From Branchiostoma floridae (lineage: Eukaryota; Chordata; Leptocardii; Amphioxiformes; Branchiostomatidae), in the NCBI RefSeq assembly GCF_000003815.2, contig NC_049986.1:2453512-2505319 (forward strand): 51,808 nucleotides of DNA. Reading direction: 5' to 3'. This document shows, one piece after another, positions 11,001-26,000 of the stretch; the first letter of the stretch is position 1, and the number at the start of each line of letters is the position of its first letter. Under the pieces are notes generated by a model. That model was not told where the DNA came from. It saw only the letters and a list, made by a program, of their open reading frames with translations, and made no database searches. Position numbers and translations under genes: made by a program.

Positions 11001-14000
11001 CCAGCCTGAAATCATTTTCAGTCCCCTTGATTTTGAATGGGAATCCTATCAAGCACTGAAGGCATGGCGTGACGTTGCGAGTCATTTCTAGGGGGTCTTG
11101 GTCCCAGAAAGTTCTTTAATCAAGACCCGCTGAAACACTATTTCCTGCATTTTGAGGTGCAAATTTTGCTTGTAGACTAAGAACACATGGGTTTCAGTTT
11201 TTTTTATATCTTTACATATCAATTTTTGTCTGTCCCAGGGGACAGAATGGGGAAAACTTTTTTCAGTCCCAAGCTGCAAAATTCCTTCAAAGGACTGAAG
11301 GACAGGTGCTGGCTACAACCCTGGTGCGTAGTCCAGTGGTTAGCAGCCCTACCTCTGGAACTAGAAGCCGTGAGTTCGATTCCGATTGTGTCGCTCATCT
11401 GACATGCACCAGAAAGGGTTGCAGTCTTTAGGATGGGACGTTAAGCCGTGGTCCACTGTTCATTGTGCTTGTCGTAAAGAGCAAGGAAATTTTCCCCTGT
11501 ACAATAAGCCTGTAAATACTGTACATAGTGTCTGTCCTCTCTGTCATGACCAGTGGAAGACTAGTTCTTCAGTGAGCTAAACTGAGTCGAGATCACTAAA
11601 ATTCTTTTCACAGTCTTCTTCAATCTACAGTCGTAAAACACCTGTATTTTCCTCTTTTTGCTATAGCCAAAACTGCCAAAAAGACCACTCAGGGTGGATA
11701 ACATCAGGTCTATGTGGATCGGTGGTTATGATAACTATAGACAAGCTTGTGGCAATGGCAGAAATCATCAAAGGAACTAATAATAAGAGGTCACATTGGC
11801 CAGGTGGTCAAAGATGGGAAGGGGGCCAAAGTGTTCGCTTTCTGTTGGGAGATAGAAAAGGGCAGAGCATTGGGAAACTTTGTACACAATATAATGAATG
11901 AAAGACCTTTATTGTACATTCATGCCTCGACGGGCTAGGTACGGGTCACTGATAACAGACATATGCAAGGGCAACAAGATTAACTAATTGAACAGGATGG
12001 TCGACATCTTCTCGCTTCTTTGTACAGGTGTAGATATAGGAACAAATAATGTTTAATATACAGGGTTTATCTAGGCGCATCAAAAATAGAAATTTATCCG
12101 TTACATTAAGATGTTCAAAATATGGAAACTCTTTTCTGATATATTCATAAAGCACAATCCGCTCCTTATGGTACAATTTATATACTATGGTGAGTCTGAT
12201 ACATCTGCTGTAAGGCCATAAAATATGACGTCGTGAGATCAATGTGTAAGAATTAGTGGTCACATTGTTATGTGTAGAGGTCTCCTAGCTGTGTTGTCTC
12301 TATGGATCTTTTCCCAAACGCCTGGATGGGAGAGTTTGTATTCCCAAACTGGAATGGTGTAAATTCATTCTGTCTGGCTGTAGCTTAGGGATATGTCTAG
12401 TCTTTTTTGATGCTGACATTTTAACGGTTTTGTAATTGTAGGATTAAAAGTAGGTGAATTCTCTGTTGGGGTCAGACAAAATTTGTCTGGAACGTCTGCA
12501 TGTCATATACATGTATGACTATTCATATCATACCTGGGCCACAACAACGGTCAGGCTAGTACCTCGGGTGATACGGTATACACCATGTTGTATTCTGTAT
12601 GAACCAGGATTAGTTTCTACCCTATGTCAAGGCTCAACAAATGTATGTACTACCTGGGCACATGCCATGGTTCTAGCCAGGATTTTATTTTAGCATAATG
12701 GTATTTTAGCAAAGCGACCAATCTGGAGGGTGGTATGGAAGGGGGATCTTGGTCCTTCTGCAGTGAGATTTTGAAAATGTAGAGTAAAAAGTTGGCATTG
12801 TAACTGTAAGGGTACCCATGAGGTGACCTAACTCTGTTAATTTTCTGGTCAGTTTGGAGTGGCACATCATCATATTTCATATTTGATGGACATTGTTCAA
12901 CATGTAATTGTAAATGTTGAAATTTAGCGTAGTGGTGCTCATTTTAGCATGGCGGTCACAAATTATAGCATATATATAGTGGCCCTAAAAATGCACTAGC
13001 TAGAACCCTGCATGCTAAAGTGAGATGGAACTTTTATTTATCCACAGAAAGTCTTCTAGTTTCTACTTTCTAGTACAGGTACCATTTTAGCAGTACATTA
13101 CCTTCGACCACAGTTATGTCTCTGTAGTACGATACCTAGAGGTATCATCATCTATGTTAGGATGTACATTGTACATAGGAACGCGGACGGAAGTTTACTC
13201 ATTGAGTGGCCTCAGATAATGAACGTGACTCATGTTGCACAGTCATTTACCTATTCATAAAACAGCAAAGATCTCGGAAGTGCACGTCGAACATTACCCC
13301 AAGATTGTTCAGTCCAGTCACGACATTCTAGCTCTAACAGGAAGTTAGAGTACTAATAGGAAGTGAGGGTACAACCTTGTGGTAAGAATAGCATGGATGT
13401 AGGCTCTGAATGTTTTTTTCCAAACGTTTCACAGGGGATCCCCGTTGACTCACTCGCATGCAAACAGGAAGCAGGGTTACTCGTGCAACAGGTTTCATCG
13501 ACGAATGAGAATCCAATCAGATGGTCATTGGTCAAGTTCAGTCAGATGTAATGGACAAGGTTTGATGATGACGTCGTCATCGAGTGGTTGGAGAAAATCA
13601 AGGTCTCCCACTCTCAGAGTGCAGCAATTCGTGATGTGCGTCAGGTTATCGATTGTGTCTCCCCTTTTACAGCTCTGTTGTTTTACCTTATACAGGAAGG
13701 CCATGTTGCTAAATAGAGCTGTTAGTCACTATAGCATTTGGTCATTGCAAATCCATTTTGTATATAAGAGAATGGACAAAGATGAAAAAAAACAGTTTGG
13801 GACGATATCCTACCTACAGCTGAGTCTACTACAACGGGTTGGTTTTTGTTGCAGGTAGGTTTTTTAGTACTGTCTTGTTGTTTTTCCTTATGCAGGAGGC
13901 CATGTTGCTAAATAGAGCTGTTCGGCATTATTATTATCTATATGCCTGTACTTAGCACAATAGGCCATGAATGTGCAATAAAGGCTATTGCTATTATTGC

Positions 14001-17000
14001 ATTTGGTCGTTGCAATTCCATTTTGTATATAAGAGAGTGAACAAAGATGACAACAGTTTGGACGATTCCTCNNNNNNNNNNNNNNNNNNNNNNNNNNNNN
14101 NNNNNNNNNNNNNNNNNNNNNNNNNNNNNNNNNNNNNNNNNNNNNNNNNNNNNNNNNNNNNNNNNNNNNNNNNNNNNNNNNNNNNNNNNNNNNNNNNNNN
14201 NNNNNNNNNNNNNNNNNNNNNNNNNNNNNNNNNNNNNNNNNNNNNNNNNNNNNNNNNNNNNNNNNNNNNNNNNNNNNNNNNNNNNNNNNNNNNNNNNNNN
14301 NNNNNNNNNNNNNNNNNNNNNNNNNNNNNNNNNNNNNNNNNNNNNNNNNNNNNNNNNNNNNNNNNNNNNNNNNNNNNNNNNNNNNNNNNNNNNNNNNNNN
14401 NNNNNNNNNNNNNNNNNNNNNNNNNNNNNNNNNNNNNNNNNNNNNNNNNNNNNNNNNNNNNNNNNNNNNNNNNNNNNNNNNNNNNNNNNNNNNNNNNNNN
14501 NNNNNNNNNNNNNNNNNNNNNNNNNNNNNNNNNNNNNNNNNNNNNNNNNNNNNNNNNNNNNNNNNNNNNNNNNNNNNNNNNNNNNNNNNNNNNNNNNNNN
14601 NNNNNNNNNNNNNNNNNNNNNNNNNNNNNNNNNNNNNNNNNNNNNNNNNNNNNNNNNNNNNNNNNNNNNNNNNNNNNNNNNNNNNNNNNNNNNNNNNNNN
14701 NNNNNNNNNNNNNNNNNNNNNNNNNNNNNNNNNNNNNNNNNNNNNNNNNNNNNNNNNNNNNNNNNNNNNNNNNNNNNNNNNNNNNNNNNNNNNNNNNNNN
14801 NNNNNNNNNNNNNNNNNNNNNNNNNNNNNNNNNNNNNNNNNNNNNNNNNNNNNNNNNNNNNNNNNNNNNNNNNNNNNNNNNNNNNNNNNNNNNNNNNNNN
14901 NNNNNNNNNNNNNNNNNNNNNNNNNNNNNNNNNNNNNNNCTTCACTGGTCAGCACGGCTTATCGATGCTTCAGCACAATATTCTTATCTCGTGTGTCATT
15001 AAAAGCTATGGAAGTAAGAGACCCCAGATTTGATTAGGTCGCCCCAGGATACCACTTTTACCTTTGACACATATATATAGTTTTCGCTGAATATTCATAG
15101 TACTATTGAGATGTGAAGGGAAAGGTAGATATTATTATATTCTCAAATAACATGGGATTAGCATGGCCTATGATATTAGCTTGATGCTTAAAAATCCTAA
15201 AACCCTTATTCAATAAACCAGTAAAACTCTAACCTGTTCTTAATGTGTGGTATTGAGTATGGATTAAATGACTCCAAAGGTATCAACAGGATATATGAAA
15301 AAGAAATGATGAAAGTACATGTACATTCTTCACAGATGATGTTATGTTATGAGCATTGTTATCATAAACAGGACATCCTGGAAATATGATCCATATCCTT
15401 ATCTATTATAGTCTGTGCCACTGTAAAATTTATCAGTTGAATTTTTCCAAGATGCCTTTCCATCAGAAAAAGTATGATGGTAAGTTTCATTTCCTACATA
15501 AGGTTTCATGAAAGAATGTACAGCATTTAGAAAATGGTCTGGATTCTTTAATCATTGCAATAAGACTAGTCAAAGGTTTGAGAAAGGCCTATACATCAAA
15601 CATTGCCATTTCCTGGTTGAAAAGGATGGTAAAACCTAGAGCTGTTAGTGTTATTACATATATGGCCTCTTTATTGTGACCCTTCCGTAGTCACAAAAAA
15701 GATAATGTTGCACTTTCTGTTGTTTTTTCTGTCACCTGTTGCATGACTAACTTTTTGTCCACAGAGTTGTTTTGTAATGGTACAATGTATATAGCCTCTT
15801 ATGTATAATGCACCAAAGCTTTTTTCTGTCCCCTGGTTTTTAGATTTGGAAATCCCGTTGAGGGCTACAGGCGCAATAATCCTAGTGTGTCCAGAAGCAT
15901 GCTCCCCTCAGAAAATTTTGTAATCTAGACCCCTGAAACACTATTTCCTGCATTTTGTGGGGCAGATTTTGCTTGTAGACTCTGCTTGGTTCAATGGCAT
16001 CTGTTTTAATATCTTTGCATGTTGATTTTTATCCATCATAGAGGACGGAATGGGCAAGATTTTTGCCCGTCCCCAGCAGCAAAATTCCGTCAAAGGTCAG
16101 AAGAACGGACCCTGGCTAGAACCCTGATTGTACAGAAGACATTGTTTTCCAATTTTCAGTCCAGCTATTGTTAAGGCAGTATGTGGCATGCCATTTTGTA
16201 AATATGTAAATATGTGATGTATTAAATCAGCTTGTATCTAGAATGTTCCAAGCTTCAGTGGACACCTTATGCCAGTCTTTTAAGCTTGGGATATTTTGAT
16301 CTTCTGGGGATTGAAAAAAATCTCATTGTCTCCTTATTTTCCATTTTTAATTGGAATATTTTGTTTTCAGCTTTTGTCTCAAGGTAGTACACTCCGGAAT
16401 ATAATTGGATTTGAAAAAGCCCATGGCATAAATCCACTCTTATGCAATAGTTTTTTCTCAAGACTACTTACATGTAAGCCCTTGAAGCCTTAGTTTCCAG
16501 GAATTATGAAAATACATTTGTAAGTCACTGGAATCGACGCTGAAAACATCAAATCTAAGTTGCCCCTTCAACCTTACACTTATTTCCTGCCTTGTATGTC
16601 CCTAAATAGCTCTCTTTTTGTTAACTGTTGATATACTAGACTGTTCATACGTACATGTAGCTAATTATAATTCCCTATGACTCTATGTAAGCTCTAAAGG
16701 TGTATAGTACAAACATTACCTCTTCAGTAAGCTCTTATTTAGCAAAGCATTACCCATCTTGTAGCAGCCATCCATTGTCTAGTAGTATTCTATTCAAGCA
16801 TACAGACAAGAAAGGCAGACATATCCATTTTATTGGCCATCTTTATTGTTTTATTGCTGAAGTGAAATGTCAAAGGTAAAATTTCACGCCTGTTTCTGAG
16901 CTACGGCGGAAGCAATACTGTAGTATTTTATGTACTTTGTTGTATAATGTAAGCTTCCTGGCTCTATGTAATCTCTGTTATGACCCTGACCATTGTGTTT

Positions 17001-20000
17001 GTCTGTATCTTGCAGTACGGATGCGGAGAGAGAGTATGGAGAAAATGGACCTGATGGCTCTTTCACCTGACAAGGTAAGGCCAGTCTGTTATCTGGAATA
17101 AGTACATTTTTCCAAGGTATTGGGTGCACGTGCATTACACTTTGTGATTACTGAATGCTTCACCCAGTATAGCAATCTTTGCTTTTGAAAAATAGGACAG
17201 TTATTAGGGCTCGAAATACCACCTGCATAATTATGCAGGTTAGTGCAGGTAAAATTTGAGCTGTGCAGGTATTTCTGATGTCTACCTGCACCTAACCTGT
17301 ACTGGTCTTTCATTACATGTATGTACTGGGTTTTATACATAAATGTCATATGATGTAGATGTATAGGGATTGTTATTAGCTGCATTGACTGTTACCACCT
17401 ATAAAGACAGTATAAAAGAAAAAATAGCAATGGTTACTAAACAATTTTAACATGATCCATACTTCCTAAATTCAGGGTGGTGCCGGTTAAATTTGTCTGG
17501 TGCATTTGATTTTCAATGTTACCTGCACCAGCGCTGGTTATGCAAACCAAAGCAGCAATTTTTATAAATCTGTATGTTTTCTCATTATCNNNNNNNNNNN
17601 NNNNNNNNNNNNNNNNNNNNNNNNNNNNNNNNNNNNNNNNNNNNNNNNNNNNNNNNNNNNNNNNNNNNNNNNNNNNNNNNNNNNNNNNNNNNNNNNNNNN
17701 NNNNNNNNNNNNNNNNNNNNNNNNNNNNNNNNNNNNNNNNNNTACATGTACATGGTGCATCATAGCACATCATCATCGGGCCGCACAAATTTTATTTCTT
17801 GCTTTTCAGAATCCCCTTTCCATTTTTTTCCAATTTCAAAAGAAAAGAATTTAAGTCCCGAGAAAAAATAATACAGATTTTGCTATAACAAACCTGTAAA
17901 TATGGACAATCATTCAGGGCCACATACACATAATTTCAAATTAAAAACAATGCCTTTTATTTAGAACATTAACAGTTACTGTAACAAATCAAAGGAAGGC
18001 ATTCCTTGTATAAAACGTGCCATTCAACTCCTTAGTCTGTTGTTTTTTTGTGTGTGTTATGTAAGCCTTATATATTTCACCCAGGCCTTTTGAAAAATTT
18101 TATATCTTTTTTTACCTGTCGGTCCAATTTTTTCTGAAAAAAATCCGAGAATCAACAAATGAATTTGGTGTGGCCTCTGCCTGTCATTACACCTGTGATA
18201 CAGGTGTCTCGATTTTCAGCTGCAAACCGCAGGTGTTACAGGCTTGTTTTATTGAACGCTGCGTCAAACCTGTAAAACACCTTTGGTACAGAGCTAGGAT
18301 CAATCTGTTAATTCACTTATAGTATACTGGCCCATGGGCTGTAGATTAAGATCAAAAGTCGTCTAGGGGTAATTACTGGGCTCTGCGCCCTACAAATGAC
18401 CTTGGCTATTGGTGTTCAGCTTGACCTTGTTAGGCTAGACCAATTTCGTTTGTTGCTTCTCGGATTCGCCTGTCCATTTTTTTTTTTCATTTTAAGTCCT
18501 GAGAAAAATATCACAACCCAGTAGATATTACCATCCAGAGCCACATACATATAATTTCAGTCTAAGAATAATGCATTTTATACAGAACATTAGTAACAAA
18601 TCAAAATAATTTCTTGTATAAAACGTGCCATTAAACTACTCAGGCTGTTATTTCGTGTTATTTGTTATCTTCACCCCAGACGTTTTGAAAACATTTATTT
18701 CTTCTTTTTTTTTTACCTGTCCGTCCAATTTTTTTCTGAAAAAATCGGAGAAGCAACAAATAGATTTGATGTGGCCTTACCAGCAGAAAAGGATGGAGAA
18801 CGCATTTCTGGGTAACGGTTGAAAAAGATTTCTAGTTAATGATGCATTACTGTCACACACAGGTATTCATTTTCCTGAAAAACACTTTCTACCTATGATT
18901 TAGAATGATATAATATAACAGGGAGTTGTGCTCAGATTGATGGCTTTACCCAGACATAATATCCTAATGTATGCTCATCAATGTTGTCCTTGAATTTTCA
19001 ATTTACTGTGGCAATTTAGTGTGCCATTTAAAGTGTCGTTTCTCATTATTATATTTCTTTGACAGCACAAAGGTAAAAGGCTTCTCGGCTAGCCTATTCA
19101 TTATCTTTTCTGTATTGCCGTTGTAGTTTTTTACTTCTGGGAAACTAGTTAAAGATTTCAGCATATTCTCCCGGGAAAAATTGCCAACCCACCAATCCAG
19201 ATGAAATAAGATAACTGGTCACATGAAGTCACGTTGAGGTTAATGCCTTTTGACTTGACAGAATGTAGGCTAAGGGCACAACCCGCTGTACGTGCAATTT
19301 TCTGTACGTGTTGGGTTTTCTTAGGCCAGGTCCGCCACGTATTTCTGAAAACGTTCAGGCTGTACAAGGCAGGCGCTTTGCCCGTACTGGCATGTACGGG
19401 GGGCAATCCGCAGCCCGATGGCACACAAAGTTTTGCCTGCACTAAAGTTCTACGGTGTGTCCGCGTGCTCCAAAATCCGTCGGATTCCCTACAAGTTCGT
19501 ACGGAGGCGGTACTTACCACTTACAGGTTCCAAAAGATTGCCCACGTTTTGCCACATAGACAGCACGTATTTGCACGCACGGCGAATTGTGTCCTTTGCT
19601 TAAGCTATACTCAACTCCCGACGCTGAAATTCTAATAGTAGGTACACATTTTTCCCACTTTTGAGTCTTATTAGATACCTTTTTCTAGGAAATGTAAAGG
19701 TGAAGGATTTATCTCTGAACTGGTGTACGTTTTATTTTTATTTTCCTCTGTCCCTGAGATTTAATGTTCATGGTATTTGCGTACCACCACAAAGTTAATC
19801 CATTCAAAGGTCAGTTCTTTCCCCTTTTTTAGTGGGAAGAAGTGAGCTCTTCAAAGTGACAGTATATTTACCGTATATTCTCGATTAAAGTACGCACTTT
19901 TTAAACTTTTCAAAATTCAAAAAGTGTCCCAAGTCATTGCCAAAGTCGGGGTGCGTACTTTATTTGAGGTTGGCTTCCAGACAAAATTGGAAAAGGAGTT

Positions 20001-23000
20001 GAAATTCGCGTAACACACAGCACACATGGCCCGCGTTACTAAGCTGGAAAGGCACCCTTTTTGCCTGAAAACAACAGCTCGTTTCTGCCGGAAGCAGCTC
20101 GATTTACAATGCCACATGGCACTGGAGCCCTGCCGAAAATGACCATGTCATTTTTAAGCCGTGGAGACATCGATTTTGGATGATAATAGGCGAATAAAAT
20201 GAATTGTTTACGTGCGCGCGTGACCAGGCGGATCTATTCCAAGATGGCGCTGGGGTTATTGGGGTCATTGGGACAGACTACTATTGTATGGGTAGAACTT
20301 TTCTGAGGGGTGATTATTTCTTCCTTAAACCGTCGAAATTTTTTTTGTTATTGTCATTTGAATAAAGGTGATAGACGTTGAAAAGAAGTTGATTGTAAGT
20401 TTATCAATTTTAAAAATATAACGCATTTGTATTTTTGTCAACAAACAGCATGGTTACCCATGCTACTAATGGAACATCACAAGCAGCAGTCGACGTTTCC
20501 CAGAAGCATTTCGGCGGCAATTTCTTCACAAAAGACGGTCGGAAAGCACAAACATCTTTTTATTTGAAGTGGATCAAGATCAAGACCAGTTCTGGGACGG
20601 ATGGAGTACTATTAAGGATGTTTTCATGTTCAAATGAACTGTAAATCAGGCGCTGCAGTGCCAAATTTGAGAACTTTGTTACTCGCCGTAGCCGATTTAC
20701 AAGTTTGCAGAGACGGATAATTTGCCGGCGGAGAAAACATAGAGTTTTCATAAATTTATAAGTCCTTGATTTAGGCAAAATTACGATCGGAAAAGAGATT
20801 AAACACTATGAATTTAGAATTTGTCTGGTGCAAAAGGTGTTCAAGATCGCTGGAGAAGGGGTGCGTACTTTGTTCAGGTTTTTCCATTTTACGTTTCAGT
20901 GAGGCAAATTTGTCCGAGACTTGCCCCAAATCGGGGGTGCGTACTTTAATTGGGGTGCGTACTTAAATCGAGAATATACGGTAGGAGTAGGGATGGGTAC
21001 CTGTACAAAACTATTTTTCTTATGTTGGACCAGCCTGGAAAAAACAGACCTGAAAAACATCAGTGAACTGGAGTTTGGACCCATTCCAAAAATTATTATA
21101 CAGTTAGATATGTGCAAAAAATTATAAAACATATTATACTGGCAGACATTCAGGTGTTAAAGGGCTTACTGGTCAAGGAATATAACAAAAGCAAAGTAGA
21201 AGAGTGTTGATAGTCATTTCAACCAAGTTTTTTTTTGTCAAACTTGGTCTAAGCTAACTGAAGCAGTTAACCTTATTTACACAAAGATAGGACTATTCAA
21301 AGTCAGATATGACCCCCAAACAGATTCCTTTGAAGGCGAAATGGACCGGGTTTTTTTCGACAATCAGATCCAGGTCTGTGATCCTCTGAACCTGAACTAG
21401 ACCTGTACCCACCCCTATTTAGAACGTATTCAGTATTTAGACCATTTGCTTCCCTATTTGCATGAAATTCTGTGGATCTGCAGACAGCGGAGGTTTAACA
21501 TTGTATGTAGACTAAGTGTTGTTTTTAATAGCAATCAGGCACTACAGATATTTCACTTGAAAAAAAATGGAAAAAAATGACAATGTCCCTTTTGGAAAGA
21601 TCGCACCTCGAGCTCTTGAAGTCTAAAATTGGTCAAGATGATTTGAATATCTCCTTGCTGCCATTTGTAAGAAGATACAGACGAGCTCTTCTACAAAGGC
21701 GTTTGTGATGGTACTCTTTGACCTCTCAGAAGCTATTAGAACAGTGGTAGAATAAAGAGGTCATAGTTATACTAGGAGCTTTGCAAAAATAATGTTTCAG
21801 GAAAGGTTTTTGCAAAAAATGCAGACTTTTTGACTCAGGAAAATTGATCTAGGATTTTAGCACGCCTTAAGCTAAATTGTATACCCCAGCTATGAGACTA
21901 TCACCATAGACAAGCTTTATTAGGCTCTTAGCTTTCCTGATTCAGCATGGGGCAGCAAGTCCCACTGCAGAACAAAGGACCTCTCAAACTAATACGGGTA
22001 TGAGTCCACAGAGGGTTCGTGATTCATCCGCCATTCAAACTGCAGGTGAGGATGGGTTGTTTGTCCTGGCTGCTATTTTCAGAAACGATGCCTTTGCCTA
22101 CGTGTGCATCGTGTGTAGTGTGTTTACTATACATCAGGACTATAGCGGTAAAGGACCTTTACCTTTATTGTATCAAGTAGGCATATCCCGTCGCATCCTG
22201 TAGAAATTGATTGACGAGGAAATATAGCAACTGACAAATACCCGGGACAATTAGGGACCCCATGTGTGGCCATCTTCGGTAATCTTTAATCAACGGAATA
22301 GTCCTTACTGGTTAATAGGAGCTTCCTGGGTACTACATTGAAAGGAGGTGGCTTAGGAGATTAGCAGTGAGTACATCTGTGTTGCTATAGGTATAGTGGC
22401 TTTGTCTTTATGTCTAAGTCGGCCATTTTGAGATGTTGTTGCGCAGTTACGTTTGCCATTTATGTTTTTGTTGGTGCTATCCAGAGGGACCTTGTTATTT
22501 TTTATGTTTATGTACGAAGGTAACAACTTAGGCTTATTCACAGTCAATCATAGGGAATTGACTTTATTACATCTGCCTGATGAGGCACATATTGCACATT
22601 TTCAGTGTTTAGGCCCAGAATATTTGTCACTGTTATGTCTACATTATTCACTACTGGCTAGGTCGCAGAGAAATTGCATGACTCAACCAAGGACGTTGTA
22701 TGATTCAACTGAAGGATAGCAAGGTAGCCTTGAAGACAATCGATGCAGTGTAACATATTGAAGTCAAGCATGCAGAAACCACATTGTCATCACCATTTCT
22801 TCATAACTGTCAGAGACGTCAGGTAGTATGAATCAGTTGGGAAATTGGTGCCGAGTTCTTCATTGATTATGCAAGAAAGACGGACCAGCGTGAAAATAAT
22901 GCTGGTATCACTATCAGTATTTATATACAAACCTCGTTTTCACTAGATATTTTTTGTGAACATGTTTTCTCTTCACATTCCTTGAGAAGTTTTTACGATG

Positions 23001-26000
23001 AATGAATACAAATGACCTGCATACCGAATCCTAAGTGATCCCTGCATTCTAATCATTATAGCTATGGTACTCATCAAGTAGGTTTGAACCTTTGTTTATT
23101 CATGAGAAGCTCAAATCGGCCAGCAGGCCGCTTTTCATTGAGGTCATGAGGGAGGTCAGGGTCATATAAAATATAATACAGATACAGATTACATTGAGTA
23201 CTATTAGATTCATCAACCTATATCACTACACATACATGGTACAAAACATATAGTGGTGCAGATGGCTCAGTGTTCATAGTCCGTGTCCGTTCGTTTTGGT
23301 CAATTACTTTTACTTCAAGAGTCTCTTAAAGCTGGTCAGATTTGGAGCCGTATGTGTGTCTGGTGGTAGGTTGTTCCAGACATTGGGTCCACGGTAGGCT
23401 ATTGATCTTCTGAAGGTCTCTCGCTTAGGTTTTGGGACAACTAGTTGACTATTTGTGCTTTGTCTGGTTGTCCGTGTACTCTGGTCCCTTCAGTACACAT
23501 TTAACATCTGATGCATGTAGGGTGGTAGGTTGCTGTTTAGGGCCTTGTAGACTAGCACAGCATTGCTGTACTGGTGTGTTGCTTTGATGTCTTTCCAGCC
23601 TAGCCGGGAGAGAACTTCAGTTGTTGGTGTTCAGTATCAGTTTTCCAGCCCTGTTCTGCATCGTTTGAATCTTTTGTAAGTCTTGGTCTGGGGCAGCTTC
23701 CCATGCTGTGCAGGCATATGTGATGTGTGGTAAGAAGATGGCGTTATACAGGGTACGGAGTGCTGCTGTTGAGATGAAGGTACAGCTGCAGTGGTCAGTA
23801 TAAGGCAATCAGAATGTAATACCTGGTGAGGACACAGAACACAGAAAGAGCTAGTGCCCACTATAAAATCTCTCTCCCATCCTCTGTGAACCGCTATGTC
23901 TTTAGTTGTATTGAAATTTGAATATCTTAATCTTTACAGAGTTGGACAAGCAGTAACAGAAATCCATTGAAGACATTGCATCTTAGAAATGACACGTTTC
24001 ATGTTTCTTTGATATAGGAGAATTCTTTTTACACAACCAGCAGGTACTTACATTGCTTACATTTCGATGTCTCTCACTTCATCAGAGCTTCTTACTGGAG
24101 TTCTACTTTTCACCGCTATATGTAGCGGATGTAGGTGGCGCTTTTGCTGTGAGAAAACATCCCAAACTCAGCTTGTATCCCCCCTCATCCCGGTTTATCA
24201 TTCATGTGTCTTGATGAGTGGTTTTTGATACGTTTCAGTATTCCTCGACCAATGGCAGCACAACAACATCGGAGAGCGAGCAGTCGGTGAAACTGAAGGC
24301 CAAGCCACCCCGAGCGAAAGTGCGGTTGAACGGGGCGTCGGAGCCGAGGAAACAGCCGTCTGCCTCAGGCAGCAGCACAAGTGTCTCCAGTTCTGTGGAT
24401 ATGCAAGACATACAGCTGCAGATGCCAGCTGGGTCAAGGGTCAGTACAGTATTAACATAGCAAGGGTCAAGGGTCAGCATAGTTATGCATGCCAACAGGG
24501 TCATGGATCAGTAGAGTTATAATACCACAGAAGTCAAGGGTCAGTATAGCCACAGATGCCAACTGGTTCAAGGGTCAGTACAGTATTGACATAGCATGGG
24601 TCAAGGTTCAGCATAGTTATGCATGCCAACAGGACAAGGTCAATACAGTTATGATACTATAGGGTCAAGGGTTGGAATAGTTACACGTGCCAGCAGGGTC
24701 AAGGGTCAGTACAAAGATGATATCACGTAGGTCAATGGTTAGTACATGTCATGCTATGGACTATGGAGATCAAGGAATAATACAACGCAGAGTTCTATGC
24801 AGCATCGGTCTTTTGACGGAATTTTGTTGCTTGGGACAGACAAAAATTTAGTCCATTCCATCCACTGTGACCAAGAAAAATCGGCATGTAAAGATGTTAA
24901 CTGAACCAAGCTGAGTCTGCCAGCAAAATTTGGCCCTCAAAATAAAGGAAATAGCATTTCAAAGGGTCTAGATATCAAAATTTTTCCAGGGAGCATACCA
25001 CCGGACCCTATAAAAAACATTCAAAATCCAGGGGACAGAAAAAAAATTCAGGCTGGGTAGAACACTGATACAACATTAGGAAAAAGTGAAGGTAACATAT
25101 TTAACTAAAATCTACTCTACTCTACTTTCTGTCCAGAAAAACTCGGAAGATGCCCTTGATGAAGGGTTCTTTGACATCCTGACGAGGTTACAGAGCAGAA
25201 GGATGGATGACCAGAGATGTGAGCTGAAACCCATCAGCAAAACCCCCTCCATAGCCTCCTCCAGAAGCTCCCAGTCATCCAGAAATACAACAGAAGGTGG
25301 GTTTTACAGGGCACAAATGGCAGCCTCAAAGGTGCCCTTTGCTAGCCTGAGTACCATCTGGAAAGTAGTTTTCTCCGACGTTAATTATCTGCTATATGCA
25401 GTCGCTCCTCGACATTTATCATTCACTATATACAGTAGCTACTCTGCTTTTCCGTCTGGGATCCTTGACCATCTTAACGTCTGGAATCGTCCAAATTTCG
25501 GACAAGGGTGCTGATTGGTTCCTTGGACACATTAGAGAATTACATGTATGGAATGGGTTCAAGCGATCGTTTGAACAGGCATTCCAACATCCGAAACACA
25601 CTCTGTCCGCTTGCGGGAGGGCCTGTTGTCATGAAGCGCTCTAGAACCCATTTCTTAATTTGCTCATCAACTGACATTACCACCAAAGGTTCGAATCATG
25701 AATGTGTAGGTCTCCAGACGGGTAGCAGAAGCGAATATAAGAGTGAACTACTACCAAGATAGTACCCAGGCTAGCCATTTGCAGCTTTTTACAGTGAAAT
25801 GATTATTTTTAATTTCAAGTTACAAGCTGTGCTTTTCCAGTTCTTACTGAATGCACAATGTACAGTAGCTTTTTAATCAGAATTTATTATAGAGATTTGA
25901 AAGGACAACTGCCCTTTTTTCCCTATAACTTACTGTGTAAGTAACGACACAAATACAGTCAAACCTGTCTATAGCGGCCACTCAAGGGACCGGACAAATT

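Noticed and set aside
13888-15033. Open frames of 328-355 aa across the first N run
   Set aside because: They consist almost wholly of undefined bases; no real coding sequence supports them. The same applies to frames across 17590-17742.
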